Shown one piece after another: positions 1-7,487 of a stretch of 64,000 bases of DNA. The stretch comes from Anaerobacillus alkaliphilus. Lineage in GTDB: Bacteria > Bacillota > Bacilli > Bacillales > Anaerobacillaceae. The stretch is from positions 62,001-126,000 of the forward strand of contig NZ_QOUX01000045.1 of assembly GCF_004116265.1 (NCBI RefSeq), read 5' to 3'. Numbering within the stretch: the stretch's first letter is position 1; every line of letters begins with the position of its first letter. A model generated the notes under the pieces. That model did not search any database and had not been told where the DNA came from. It was given only the letters and a program-made list of their open reading frames with translations. The position numbers and the translations under genes were made by a program.

Positions 1-2
1 AA

Positions 3-287
3 GTTTTTCCACCAAGAAATATATGGTCAAAAATGACCCTTAAAGATCGCTTAACAGGAGATTTGGGCTATAACTCCTTAAATGCATCTTATAAGGATTT
101 AGTTGGAAAAATAGCAATAACTGCAACACCTTTTCGGCCAATTGGTACAATTGAACTAGATGGGAAATTCTATAGTGCTACGAGTGATAGTCAATGGGTA
201 GATGCCAAAACAAAAGTTGAAATTATTTCTGTTGATGGAACAAGAATTGTTGTAAAAAAAATAGATAATGAAAGTAAAAACGAGTAG
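3..287 (+). CDS. NfeD family protein, C-terminal part (cut by window edge)
   Basis: The frame is open from the window edge with no stop, so the gene begins upstream; only about 94 codons are visible. The last 55 residues, starting near LVGKIAITATPFRPIGTI, have the pattern of the C-terminal OB-fold domain of NfeD proteins (LVGK-x-G...L.P.GT...DG...). NfeD proteins sit in the membrane next to flotillin-like proteins and are linked to membrane microdomain organisation. The preceding visible residues would be the linker after the membrane segments. A perfect hairpin terminator follows directly, so it is the last gene of its operon. Whether the full gene is a long (protease-bearing) or short NfeD cannot be told. 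Confidence 0.75.
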   Translation, partial: VFPPRNIWSKMTLKDRLTGDLGYNSLNASYKDLVGKIAITATPFRPIGTIELDGKFYSATSDSQWVDAKTKVEIISVDGTRIVVKKIDNESKNE

Positions 288-313
288 TGCCCTTGGGCAC
301 TACTCGTTTTTTT
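276..313. terminator. Bidirectional intrinsic terminator
   Basis: A perfect 12-bp stem (281-292 with 295-306) with a 2-nt loop is followed by seven T on the plus strand and preceded by an A run. It lies between convergent genes and can serve both. Confidence 0.9.
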
Positions 314-1118
314 AATACTTATCAAGCGAATCTTGTTTTTCTAATTCTTCTTGCTTGGGTTTAGGTATTTCTTTAAAGATTAAGTAAAGCATAATTACTG
401 CCACTACCCAATAAAGAGTAAATGAAATTGGAATTTGGATACGTAAAGCATCTGTAACTGCAAAGAAAACAGTTGGTAGTGTTACTGCATATGCAGATAA
501 TATCCAAATTTGTTTATAGGATAAAGTGGCTTCCGAAGTTTTCTTCATAATTAATCCAAATAAGGTTAATACGAAAATACCAATAAACTTTAATGCTGTT
601 AAAACTAAATATAAGATCAATACGATCATGCTAATAATTAAAGGAAGGAGATCTACAACTGTTTCAGTTAGTTCTTCCACTTGTTGCTTACTCATATTAA
701 TATTACCTAGATCACGATAGCGAAATGATTCAGCAACACCTTCAGATACTAGCACTGCTTCGGTTTCTAATAAGGCTAGTACATTATTGTAGCGGTTTTC
801 AATTTCAGCTTTTGTCAACGTCCCCGTTGTATCAAAAATAACCATATCACCATTTTGAGTAAGATAGATCGGCTCTTCGATGTCAGAAATTAAAATACTG
901 TTTCTAAGTTCAAAGTCAGGCAGCTCATCCCTAAGATCAGCTTGAAATTGTTGTACTGTTGTTGATATCGTTGTTGCTAGTTGATAGGCTGTAATCGATG
1001 TAGTAATAAGCATCAACACGAAAACATACAGTATTGTTTTTCCTATTCCTTGAAAACGGAATTTAGCGACAGTTGGTGGCGAATAAATGCTTTTAATGAA
1101 TTGTTGGAAAATATTCAT
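312..1118 (-). CDS. DUF1189 family integral membrane protein
   Basis: 268-residue protein. It opens with a short cytoplasmic stretch (NIFQQFIKSIYSPPTVAKFR) typical of DUF1189 proteins, then a membrane segment near residues 25-48. A roughly 100-residue extracytoplasmic region follows, then three or four hydrophobic segments between about 150 and 255 and a charged tail. The function of the family is unknown. B. subtilis has a DUF1189-type protein (YqgB) in the same neighbourhood upstream of sodA, which fits the synteny here. Transcribed alone toward the shared terminator at 276-313. Confidence 0.7.
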   Translation of the reverse strand: MNIFQQFIKSIYSPPTVAKFRFQGIGKTILYVFVLMLITTSITAYQLATTISTTVQQFQADLRDELPDFELRNSILISDIEEPIYLTQNGDMVIFDTTGTLTKAEIENRYNNVLALLETEAVLVSEGVAESFRYRDLGNINMSKQQVEELTETVVDLLPLIISMIVLILYLVLTALKFIGIFVLTLFGLIMKKTSEATLSYKQIWILSAYAVTLPTVFFAVTDALRIQIPISFTLYWVVAVIMLYLIFKEIPKPKQEELEKQDSLDKY

Positions 1119-1265
1119 TCTCCTACTCCTTTTTATAGTTTATTTTCTATTGTAAGAATCTTAGACTACGGTATATTTTACAGAAAGTTTAACAGCCTAA
1201 CAAGTACACATTATTGAATCAGACATGTTTTTAAAGCGCGAGTAGGTTTACACTTTATTCATAAA

Positions 1266-1457
1266 GGCTGTTTTCGCAAAGTTTGTTGCTTTCGTAAAAA
1301 TCCCAAAAGCCGGATTTTTACACAAATTACTAAGAATCCACCACTAATTTAGTAAGTAATGCTCTTTTCTTACATAATTTATTGGCTGATATCTTCATCT
1401 AGGGTATTTTTCCGATAATTTTAGGATAGAAAAGCCACAATGTATACGAAAAGAGCC
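1266..1457 (-). mobile_element. MITE-like element, copy 1 (192 bp) with 8-bp target duplication
   Basis: Flanked by perfect 8-bp direct repeats TTCATAAA (1258-1265 and 1458-1465). The ends are inverted (GGCTGTTTTCG at one side, GGCTCTTTTCG read from the other). It is about 90% identical, in opposite orientation, to 38539-38728, and its right-end sequence recurs in the 46-bp copy at 19749-19794. There is no coding capacity. GG-starting ends with 8-bp duplications in AT-rich targets would fit mobilisation by an ISL3-type transposase, which is an inference. Confidence 0.85.
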
Positions 1458-1495
1458 TTCATAAAAGCCAATAAAGATAAATATTCGTTAAAATC

Positions 1496-1549
1496 TTTAC
1501 AAAATCTTTACAAAACGTTAATGTTTTTTCAACAAAAAACAAGTATGCT
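1496..1549 (+). promoter_or_regulatory. Pho-box-like repeats and -10 upstream of the Na/Pi cotransporter
   Basis: TTTACA at 1496-1501 and 1507-1512, and TTAATG at 1518-1523, are spaced exactly 11 bp apart. This is the geometry of Bacillus PhoP binding sites (TT-A/T/C-ACA repeats). The third repeat lies about 20 bp ahead of a TATGCT -10-like hexamer at 1544-1549. PhoP control of a phosphate transporter is the natural reading but is inferred from sequence only. Confidence 0.5.
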
Positions 1550-1599
1550 TGTTAAGAATTGTCGAAAAAAGAAGAAAACAATTGAAGGGGCGAATTTTT

Positions 1600-3228
1600 T
1601 TGGATATTCAACAAATACTGTTCATGTTTTTTGGAGGTCTTGGGATTTTTCTATTTGGAATTAAATTTATGGGAGATGGCCTTCAAAAAGTAGCTGGAGA
1701 TAGACTAAGGGACATCTTAGATAAATTTACATCAAATCCGGTAATGGGAGTAATTGCGGGTATTATCGTAACTGTTGCTTTACAAACAAGTACAGGAACA
1801 ACTGTTTTAACGATTGGATTAGTTAATGCAGGCTTTATGACGCTAAAACAAGCAATCGGGGTTATCATGGGTGCCAACATTGGTACAACAGTTACTGCAT
1901 TTATTATCGGTTTTAAAATACAGGCATATGCTTTACCGATTATCGCGGTTGGGACATTTTTTATCTTTTTCATCAAGAATAAAAAAGCACAAAATTATGG
2001 ACAAGTTATCTTTGGTTTTGGAGCTTTATTCTACGGTCTAAGCTTAATGGGGGATGCGATGAAGCCGCTTCGTACTCTTCAGGCCTTTATGGACTTAACA
2101 GTTAGCATGAGTGACAATCCAATATTAGGTGTCGTAATAGGTACAGTGTTTACCATGATTGTACAGAGTTCTTCAGCTTCAATTGGATTGTTACAGACCT
2201 TGTATGATCAAGGAGCCATGGATTTATGGGCAGCTTTACCTGTTCTATTTGGTGATAACATTGGGACTACGATTACAGCAGTTCTTGCATCTTTAGGAGC
2301 TTCAATTGCAGCTAGGAGAGCGGCATTAACACATGTAATCTTTAACTTAATCGGAACTGTAATCATTTTAATTATATTAACACCATATACACATTTCATT
2401 GCGTATATAGGTCAAGCACTTGAACTTAATCGTCCTATGCAAATTGCATTTGCACACGGAATATTTAACTTTGCTAACGTTCTAATTCAGTTACCATTTG
2501 TTGCTGTCTTAGCGCTAATCGTCACGAAAATAATTCCAGGTAAAGACTCAGCGATTGAATATAAAGCACAGCATTTAGACCCGCTGTTCATTCAGCAGTC
2601 ACCTGTAATTGCCCTTGGACAAGCGAAAAAAGAAGTTATAAGAATGTCTGAATTTGCTGAGCAAGGATTAATTGAAGCTAGTCAATACGCCAAAAATAAT
2701 CAAAAGAAACATGCAGAACTGACTGTTCAGTTTGAAGATGCTATAAACAATCTTGATCGAAAAATTACCGATTACCTGATTTTAATTTCTGCTAAATCTT
2801 TATCAGCAGCAGATTCAGAACTTCATTCCATGTTAATGGACACCGTTCGTGACATCGAGCGAGTTGGTGACCATATGGAAAATATCGTTGAATTAATCGA
2901 TTATAAAATAACGAATAAAGTAACAATTTCAGATAAAGCAATGAGTGATTTGGACGAAATGTTTAATCTAACTATTTCAACATTACAGCAGGCGATTAAG
3001 TCACTTGAGAATAATGATATTATTGAAGCCCGCTCAGTGTTGTTAAAAGAAGAAAAAATTGACAAAATGGAAAGACAATTACGTAAAAATCATATCTTAC
3101 GTATCAATGAAGGAAACTGTACAGGTTCAGCTGGTATCGTGTTTGTTGATATAGTAAGTAATTTAGAACGTATTGGCGATCATGCTGTTAATATTGCTGA
3201 AGCAGTTATCGGAGAAGAAAATCTTTAA
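1600..3228 (+). CDS. Na/Pi cotransporter family protein with C-terminal PhoU-like domain
   Basis: Sodium-dependent phosphate transporter of the NptA/YqeW type, 542 residues from the chosen TTG at 1600. That start sits 9 nt behind GAAGGGG, and the residues before it do not match the family. Two inverted Na_Pi_cotrans repeats are visible: QTSTGTT near residue 62 with GANIGTTVTA near 90, and QSSSAS near 190 with GDNIGTTITA near 220. The last 200 residues are soluble and carry two PhoU-type metal motifs (ERVGDHMEN, ERIGDHAVN). Transport of phosphate and regulation by the PhoU part are family knowledge. Pho-box-like repeats lie upstream. Confidence 0.88.
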   Translation: MDIQQILFMFFGGLGIFLFGIKFMGDGLQKVAGDRLRDILDKFTSNPVMGVIAGIIVTVALQTSTGTTVLTIGLVNAGFMTLKQAIGVIMGANIGTTVTAFIIGFKIQAYALPIIAVGTFFIFFIKNKKAQNYGQVIFGFGALFYGLSLMGDAMKPLRTLQAFMDLTVSMSDNPILGVVIGTVFTMIVQSSSASIGLLQTLYDQGAMDLWAALPVLFGDNIGTTITAVLASLGASIAARRAALTHVIFNLIGTVIILIILTPYTHFIAYIGQALELNRPMQIAFAHGIFNFANVLIQLPFVAVLALIVTKIIPGKDSAIEYKAQHLDPLFIQQSPVIALGQAKKEVIRMSEFAEQGLIEASQYAKNNQKKHAELTVQFEDAINNLDRKITDYLILISAKSLSAADSELHSMLMDTVRDIERVGDHMENIVELIDYKITNKVTISDKAMSDLDEMFNLTISTLQQAIKSLENNDIIEARSVLLKEEKIDKMERQLRKNHILRINEGNCTGSAGIVFVDIVSNLERIGDHAVNIAEAVIGEENL

Positions 3229-3238
3229 GATAGCAACG

Positions 3239-3266
3239 AAAGTGCCTATACTATTAGGCACTTTTC
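3239..3266 (+). terminator. Intrinsic terminator after the Na/Pi cotransporter
   Basis: Inverted repeat AAGTGCCTA / TAGGCACTT followed by a short T run, directly after the stop codon. Confidence 0.85.
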
Positions 3267-3392
3267 TTAATCAGGAGATATAAATCGAAAAAAAGTTGTA
3301 AAATACCTTGAAATGAAAAAAATATTGTGATATATTTTTCTTTGTCACTAGATTATAACTTAACAAGGATTACTAAAAGGTTAAAAAAGTGT

Positions 3393-3422
3393 TTGACATA
3401 TTTGATGCCTTCATGGTAATAT
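3393..3422 (+). promoter_or_regulatory. Sigma-A promoter of the tRNA cluster
   Basis: TTGACA at 3393-3398 and TAATAT at 3417-3422, spacing 18 bp, about 22 bp before the first tRNA. Confidence 0.7.
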
Positions 3423-3443
3423 AAATCTTGTCCTTAATTTTAT

Positions 3444-3518
3444 TCCACAGTAGCTCAGTGGTAGAGCAATCGGCTGTTAACCGATCGGTCGTAGGTTCGA
3501 GTCCTACCTGTGGAGCCA
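3444..3518 (+). tRNA. tRNA-Asn (GTT)
   Basis: 75-nt cloverleaf with acceptor TCCACAG/CTGTGGA, anticodon GTT, GTTCGAGTC T-loop region and encoded CCA. First of five tandem tRNAs. Confidence 0.97.
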
Positions 3519-3523
3519 TATAT

Positions 3524-3600
3524 GGCGGCGTGGCTCAGCTGGCTAGAGCGTACGGTTCATACCCGTGAGGTCGGGGGTTCGACTCCCTCCGCCGCTACCA
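3524..3600 (+). tRNA. tRNA-Met (CAT), elongator type
   Basis: Acceptor GGCGGCG/CGCCGCT (one G-T wobble at the first pair), anticodon CAT, encoded CCA. It resembles the Bacillus elongator Met tRNA rather than the initiator, whose first acceptor pair is unpaired, or the Ile2 tRNA two genes downstream. Confidence 0.93.
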
Positions 3601-3625
3601 ATTTTATCTATTCACTTTCACCTAT

Positions 3626-3702
3626 GGCGGTTGTGGCGAAGTGGTTAACGCACCGGATTGTGGCTCCGGCACTCGTGGGTTCAATTCCCATCAATCGCCC
3701 CA
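3626..3702 (+). tRNA. tRNA-His (GTG)
   Basis: Anticodon GTG. The additional G at position -1 opposite C73, characteristic of tRNA-His, is included at 3626. CCA is encoded. Confidence 0.97.
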
Positions 3703-3724
3703 TATTTAACGTTATTAATAGCTT

Positions 3725-3801
3725 GGACCCTTAGCTCAGTTGGTTAGAGCTACCGGCTCATAACCGGTTGGTCGTAGGTTCGAGTCCTACAGGGTCCACC
3801 A
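3725..3801 (+). tRNA. tRNA-Ile2 (CAT, lysidine type)
   Basis: Anticodon CAT in a body matching Bacillus Ile2 (GGACCCTTAGCTCAG..., acceptor GGACCCT/AGGGTCC). The C34 would be converted to lysidine by TilS to read AUA. CCA is encoded. The assignment rests on body similarity. Confidence 0.88.
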
Positions 3802-3810
3802 TTGAATTAC

Positions 3811-3903
3811 GGAGGAATACCCAAGTCCGGCTGAAGGGATCGGTCTTGAAAACCGACAGGCGGGTTAAACCGCGCGGGGGTTCGAATCCCTCTTCCTCCT
3901 CCA
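3811..3903 (+). tRNA. tRNA-Ser (TGA)
   Basis: 93-nt class II tRNA with a long variable arm, anticodon TGA, acceptor GGAGGAA/TTCCTCC and encoded CCA. The discriminator base is T (3900), where bacterial tRNA-Ser usually has G. Confidence 0.96.
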
Positions 3904-3916
3904 TACTACATAATTT

Positions 3917-3966
3917 AACGATTTATATGTTCAGTAAGATATGAGCATATAGGTCGTTTTTTATTT
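3917..3966 (+). terminator. Terminator of the tRNA cluster
   Basis: Interrupted stem AACGA..TATATG / CATATA..TCGTT followed by a T-rich run, 14 nt after the last tRNA. Confidence 0.65.
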
Positions 3967-3985
3967 TATAACGACATAATTAATA

Positions 3986-4022
3986 AAAAAAGTGAGTTCC
4001 TTAGAAAACAAAGGTACTCACA
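3986..4022 (-). terminator. Terminator of uppP
   Basis: On the minus strand GTGAGTACCTT / AAGGAACTCAC form a stem followed by seven T, downstream of the uppP stop. Confidence 0.85.
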
Positions 4023-4077
4023 GCATAAATATATAATTAATTGTTTTAAAAATAGATTTCAATAATAACTTATGTGA

Positions 4078-4908
4078 TCAAATGACGATCTGGACGTCCT
4101 GAATAAATATCCAAACAATGACACCGAGTATTATGCAATAAACTGCGAAATATGAAAGTTTGGTCCGATTAACCATTGAAATTAACCATTTTATACCAAC
4201 AATTGCAAATAAAAAGCTAGCGATAAAAGCAATTGTTGTTTCAAAAAAGTATTCATTAAAGAATAATGGGGACATTTCCGGTATTTCTACAATTGATATA
4301 CCTACTATCAATGGAATAGATAGCAGAAATGAGTAACGAACTGCTGTTTGTTTATCTAAGCCACACCAAAGTGCAGTAACTAATGTACTACCCGCTCTTG
4401 ATATTCCAGGTAAGACCGCTAATGCTTGCCCAAAGCCAATAATCACTCCATCTCTCCAAGTCATTTGTCCTGCTGTACGTTTTCCTGGTTTTACTCCGTG
4501 CTCTATCAGAATAAGAAACAAGCCAGTAACAATTAGAGAAGCGCCGATAGTTGTGGTATTCGTCATATTATTACCTAAAACATCTTCGAAGAGCTTACCT
4601 AAAACGGCTGTTACTCCCGTTGATAAAATTAGTAACCAGCCAAAGTGAAAGTGAACTTTCTTCTCATTTTGTCTTGATAGCAAATATGAAAAAAAGCCTT
4701 TGACTATGTCAGAAAGATCTTTTCTAAAATAAATCGTTACAGCTAATAGTGATGCGAAATGTAGCAATACCTCAAACTCTAATTGATTTCCTTCTACATG
4801 TATGCCTAATATCTTTTGAACAATAATGAGATGTGCTGAACTTGAAATCGGTAGAAATTCGGAAAGTCCCTGTACAACCCCTAAAATAAGTGCCTCTATC
4901 CAATTCAT
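4078..4908 (-). CDS. uppP: Undecaprenyl-diphosphatase (UppP/BacA)
   Basis: Integral membrane phosphatase that converts C55-PP to C55-P, recycling the lipid carrier for peptidoglycan and wall polymers; overexpression confers bacitracin resistance. The 276 residues match the family length. Family signatures are visible: VQGLSEFLPISSSAHL at about residues 13-28 (catalytic Glu and Ser-rich loop) and PGISRAGSTLVTAL near 165-178 (second active-site loop). About eight membrane segments. Single-gene unit with its own terminator, start behind AGGAGA. Confidence 0.95.
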   Translation of the reverse strand: MNWIEALILGVVQGLSEFLPISSSAHLIIVQKILGIHVEGNQLEFEVLLHFASLLAVTIYFRKDLSDIVKGFFSYLLSRQNEKKVHFHFGWLLILSTGVTAVLGKLFEDVLGNNMTNTTTIGASLIVTGLFLILIEHGVKPGKRTAGQMTWRDGVIIGFGQALAVLPGISRAGSTLVTALWCGLDKQTAVRYSFLLSIPLIVGISIVEIPEMSPLFFNEYFFETTIAFIASFLFAIVGIKWLISMVNRTKLSYFAVYCIILGVIVWIFIQDVQIVI

Positions 4909-5261
4909 TCTGTTTCTCCTTTCGTTAAGCCATCATTTAGGCCTGTCTTTACATGTATAAAAGAAAAACGAAAAAAAATGCTAAAAAATTCATCATGAAT
5001 TGGTTATTTGTGGGGTACTGTATACAAGGGAATAATTTTAACGCTTATCGATTCTATGTAAGCTAAATATTTGATTGGTAGGGGTAAATCTGCTAATGTA
5101 TAATTGACAGTTAGCAACTGTTGGAAAAAAAACATGAATTGTGAATGTTGATTTGTAAATTTTGAATTGTAAGGATCTATCGATATAAACTTCAGTTCAA
5201 AATGAACAAATTCTAACTTCATAATTACATAAGCTTACCAAAATTAAAGGAGGAAATATTA
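4909..5261. other. Intergenic region between divergent uppP and sodA
   Basis: About 350 bp without a supported gene. A TATAAT near 5098 and a TTGACA near 5103 are present, but neither has a partner at proper spacing. A short imperfect palindrome (CAGTT-AGC-AACTG) lies near 5108-5120. A 72-codon minus-strand frame here has no ribosome site or recognisable family. Confidence 0.5.
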
Positions 5262-5873
5262 ATGGCAAACTTTACTTTACCAGAATTACCTTATGCATTT
5301 GATGCACTTGTTCCACACATCGATGAGGAAACAATGAAAATTCATCATGGTAGACACCACAATACTTACATCACAAACTTAAATAATGCGTTAGAAGGTC
5401 ATGCTGATTTGGCTGAAAAAAGCTTAGAAGACTTACTAAGTAACTTAGATGCACTTCCTGAGAGCATTCGTACTGCTGTTCGCAACAATGGTGGTGGACA
5501 TGCGAACCATACATTATTTTGGGAGATCTTATCTCCAAATGGTGGTGGAGCTCCAACAGGAGAATTAGCTGATGCTATTAACTCTGCTTTTGGAAGCCTT
5601 GATGCTTTTAAAGAAGAATTCGCTAAAGCTGCAACAACTCGTTTTGGGTCCGGTTGGGCTTGGTTAGTTGTCGATAATGGTCAATTAACTATTACAAGCA
5701 CTCCTAACCAAGACACTCCAGTAATGGAAGGTAAAACTCCTGTATTAGGTCTTGATGTATGGGAGCATGCTTATTACTTAAACTATCAAAACAAACGTCC
5801 TGATTACATTTCAGCATTCTGGAATGTTGTAAATTGGGATGAAGTTTCAAAGCGTTATAACGCTGCTAAATAA
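5262..5873 (+). CDS. sodA: Superoxide dismutase [Mn/Fe]
   Basis: Cytoplasmic enzyme converting superoxide to hydrogen peroxide and oxygen. 203 residues, the usual length. The four metal ligands are visible in context: a His in IHHGRHH (about residue 28), the His of [10 protein letters not shown] (about 83), and the Asp and His of DVWEHAYY (about 165-169). The DVWEHAYY signature is the family hallmark. Sequence context resembles Bacillus SodA (Mn type), but Fe use cannot be excluded. ATG is 8 nt behind AAAGGAGG. Monocistronic with its own terminator. Confidence 0.97.
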   Translation: MANFTLPELPYAFDALVPHIDEETMKIHHGRHHNTYITNLNNALEGHADLAEKSLEDLLSNLDALPESIRTAVRNNGGGHANHTLFWEILSPNGGGAPTGELADAINSAFGSLDAFKEEFAKAATTRFGSGWAWLVVDNGQLTITSTPNQDTPVMEGKTPVLGLDVWEHAYYLNYQNKRPDYISAFWNVVNWDEVSKRYNAAK

Positions 5874-5882
5874 AAGTGTTTT

Positions 5883-5922
5883 AAGGAGACTACTCAATTA
5901 GAGAAAGTCTCCTTTTATTTTT
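5883..5922 (+). terminator. Terminator of sodA
   Basis: AAGGAGACT / AGTCTCCTT stem followed by a T-rich tract, 10 nt after the stop. Confidence 0.88.
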
Positions 5923-6015
5923 GAGCAATTAACAAAAGCTGCTTTTTCCATTTAATTAGTATAACGACTCTTAATTAAGACAAACTAGCTATGAGATGTT
6001 AAAGGGGAGTCGCTA

Positions 6016-7311
6016 ATGAAAACAATTTTCAAAAAATTTCTTGGTGAGGTAGAAGTAAATCGTGATTTAGGTCTGCTTTTAGTTATTGGTGGACTATATG
6101 CGCTGAGCATCGCCTTATCGAATACATTTGTAAATGTTTACTTATGGAAGCAGTCAGGTGAATTTACCCATATTGCTCTTTACAATTTAGCATCAGTAGT
6201 AATGCAACCTCTAACTTTTATACTAGCTGGTAGGTGGGCAAAGAAAATTGATCGTGTCATCGTTTTACGGCTAGGAGTATCCTTCCTATCCGTTTTCTTT
6301 TTTACTGTTTTGTTTCTAGGTGAAAAAGCAAACAGTTACTTATTACTCTTGGGAGCATTAATTGGGATTGGCTTTGGATTTTATTGGCTTGCATTTAATG
6401 TATTAACGTTTGAAATTACAGAGCCTGAAACTAGGGATTTCTTTAATGGATTTCTCGGACTACTTACATCCTTTGCAGGAATGATTGGACCAATTTTAGC
6501 AGGCTTTTTGATTACAAGCATGGAGAAGTTTACAGGATATAAAGTGATCTTCGCTATTTCATTAGGACTATTCGTAGTCGCTGTAATCTTGAGTTTCTTT
6601 CTGAAAAGAAGACCTGCTACAGGAGTCTTTGATTTTAAGCGGATACTAGCTGAACGAAAGAAAAATGCGAACTGGAAGCACATTTTGCATGCTCACTTTT
6701 TTCAGGGGTTACGTGAAGGTACATTTGTATTTGTAATCGTTGTCTGGGTGTATATTGCAACAAATAGTGAGTTGGCAATAGGAACCTATGGTTTAGTTGC
6801 TTCAGCAGTTTCGTTTGTGACCTATTACTTAGTTGGTCGTTTTATTAAGCCTCATCTTCGAAAGAAAGCGATCTTACTTGGTGGTATAGGTTTATACCTA
6901 GCGATTTTCTTAATTATTTTTGATTTGACATTTACAAAACTGATTATCTACGGGATTGTCATTTCCTTGTCATACCCAATTCTATTGGTTCCATATATTT
7001 CTCTTACCTATGATATCATCGGTAAAGGGTGGAAGGCTGCAGAAATGCGTGTTGAGTACATTGTAGTAAGAGAAATATTTTTAAATGGTGGGCGTATTAC
7101 CTCTATACTACTATTTCTGTTAACCGTAACAATTTTTAATGAGGAGCAAGGAATTCCAATGTTACTGTTGTTCCTTGGAGCAGGTCATTTAATCATATCC
7201 CTGTTCGTCCGTCATATTAAGGTAGATACACCAAGTGAGGGTGGAGAAGAATATACCTTACCAAGAAATAAAAAACAAGGTGATGGAGATAACGATGGGT
7301 CACCTATATAA
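6016..7311 (+). CDS. MFS transporter (YqgE-like)
   Basis: 431 residues with roughly 12 hydrophobic segments in two halves, a central charged stretch near 200-225 (RRPATGVFDFKRILAERKK) and a hydrophilic tail. This is a major facilitator superfamily architecture. The position between sodA and pbpA equals that of B. subtilis yqgE, an MFS protein of unknown substrate. No substrate can be read from the sequence. ATG follows AAAGGGGAG. Confidence 0.82.
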   Translation: MKTIFKKFLGEVEVNRDLGLLLVIGGLYALSIALSNTFVNVYLWKQSGEFTHIALYNLASVVMQPLTFILAGRWAKKIDRVIVLRLGVSFLSVFFFTVLFLGEKANSYLLLLGALIGIGFGFYWLAFNVLTFEITEPETRDFFNGFLGLLTSFAGMIGPILAGFLITSMEKFTGYKVIFAISLGLFVVAVILSFFLKRRPATGVFDFKRILAERKKNANWKHILHAHFFQGLREGTFVFVIVVWVYIATNSELAIGTYGLVASAVSFVTYYLVGRFIKPHLRKKAILLGGIGLYLAIFLIIFDLTFTKLIIYGIVISLSYPILLVPYISLTYDIIGKGWKAAEMRVEYIVVREIFLNGGRITSILLFLLTVTIFNEEQGIPMLLLFLGAGHLIISLFVRHIKVDTPSEGGEEYTLPRNKKQGDGDNDGSPI

Positions 7312-7402
7312 TGAAGTGAATAAGTGTAGAATGTAAAATGAAGAATTCGAAATGAATAACATGATAAAGTTGGAAATTCTCGATTTTACAATCTAAGTTT
7401 AT

Positions 7403-7435
7403 GGCACCTTTTGGAGGTGCCTATTTTTCTGTTTT
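7403..7435 (+). terminator. Terminator after the MFS gene
   Basis: GGCACC / GGTGCC stem followed by a T-rich tail, about 90 nt after the stop. The intervening stretch contains degenerate AATGTAG-type repeats. Confidence 0.8.
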
Positions 7436-7487
7436 TTAGTATAATGGATAGGGTATTACGGATCTTTAGAAAGAGGGGAACTGGTTC

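Noticed and set aside
1440-1664. 74-codon frame spanning the MITE end and the Na/Pi gene start
   Set aside because: Runs through the element end, the Pho-box-like repeats and into the transporter gene in another frame.
3510-3734. 74-codon frame across the tRNA genes
   Set aside because: It overlaps three tRNAs and is a by-product of their sequence.
5004-5222. 72-codon minus-strand frame upstream of sodA
   Set aside because: No ribosome site, no recognisable family, and composition like the surrounding AT-rich spacer.
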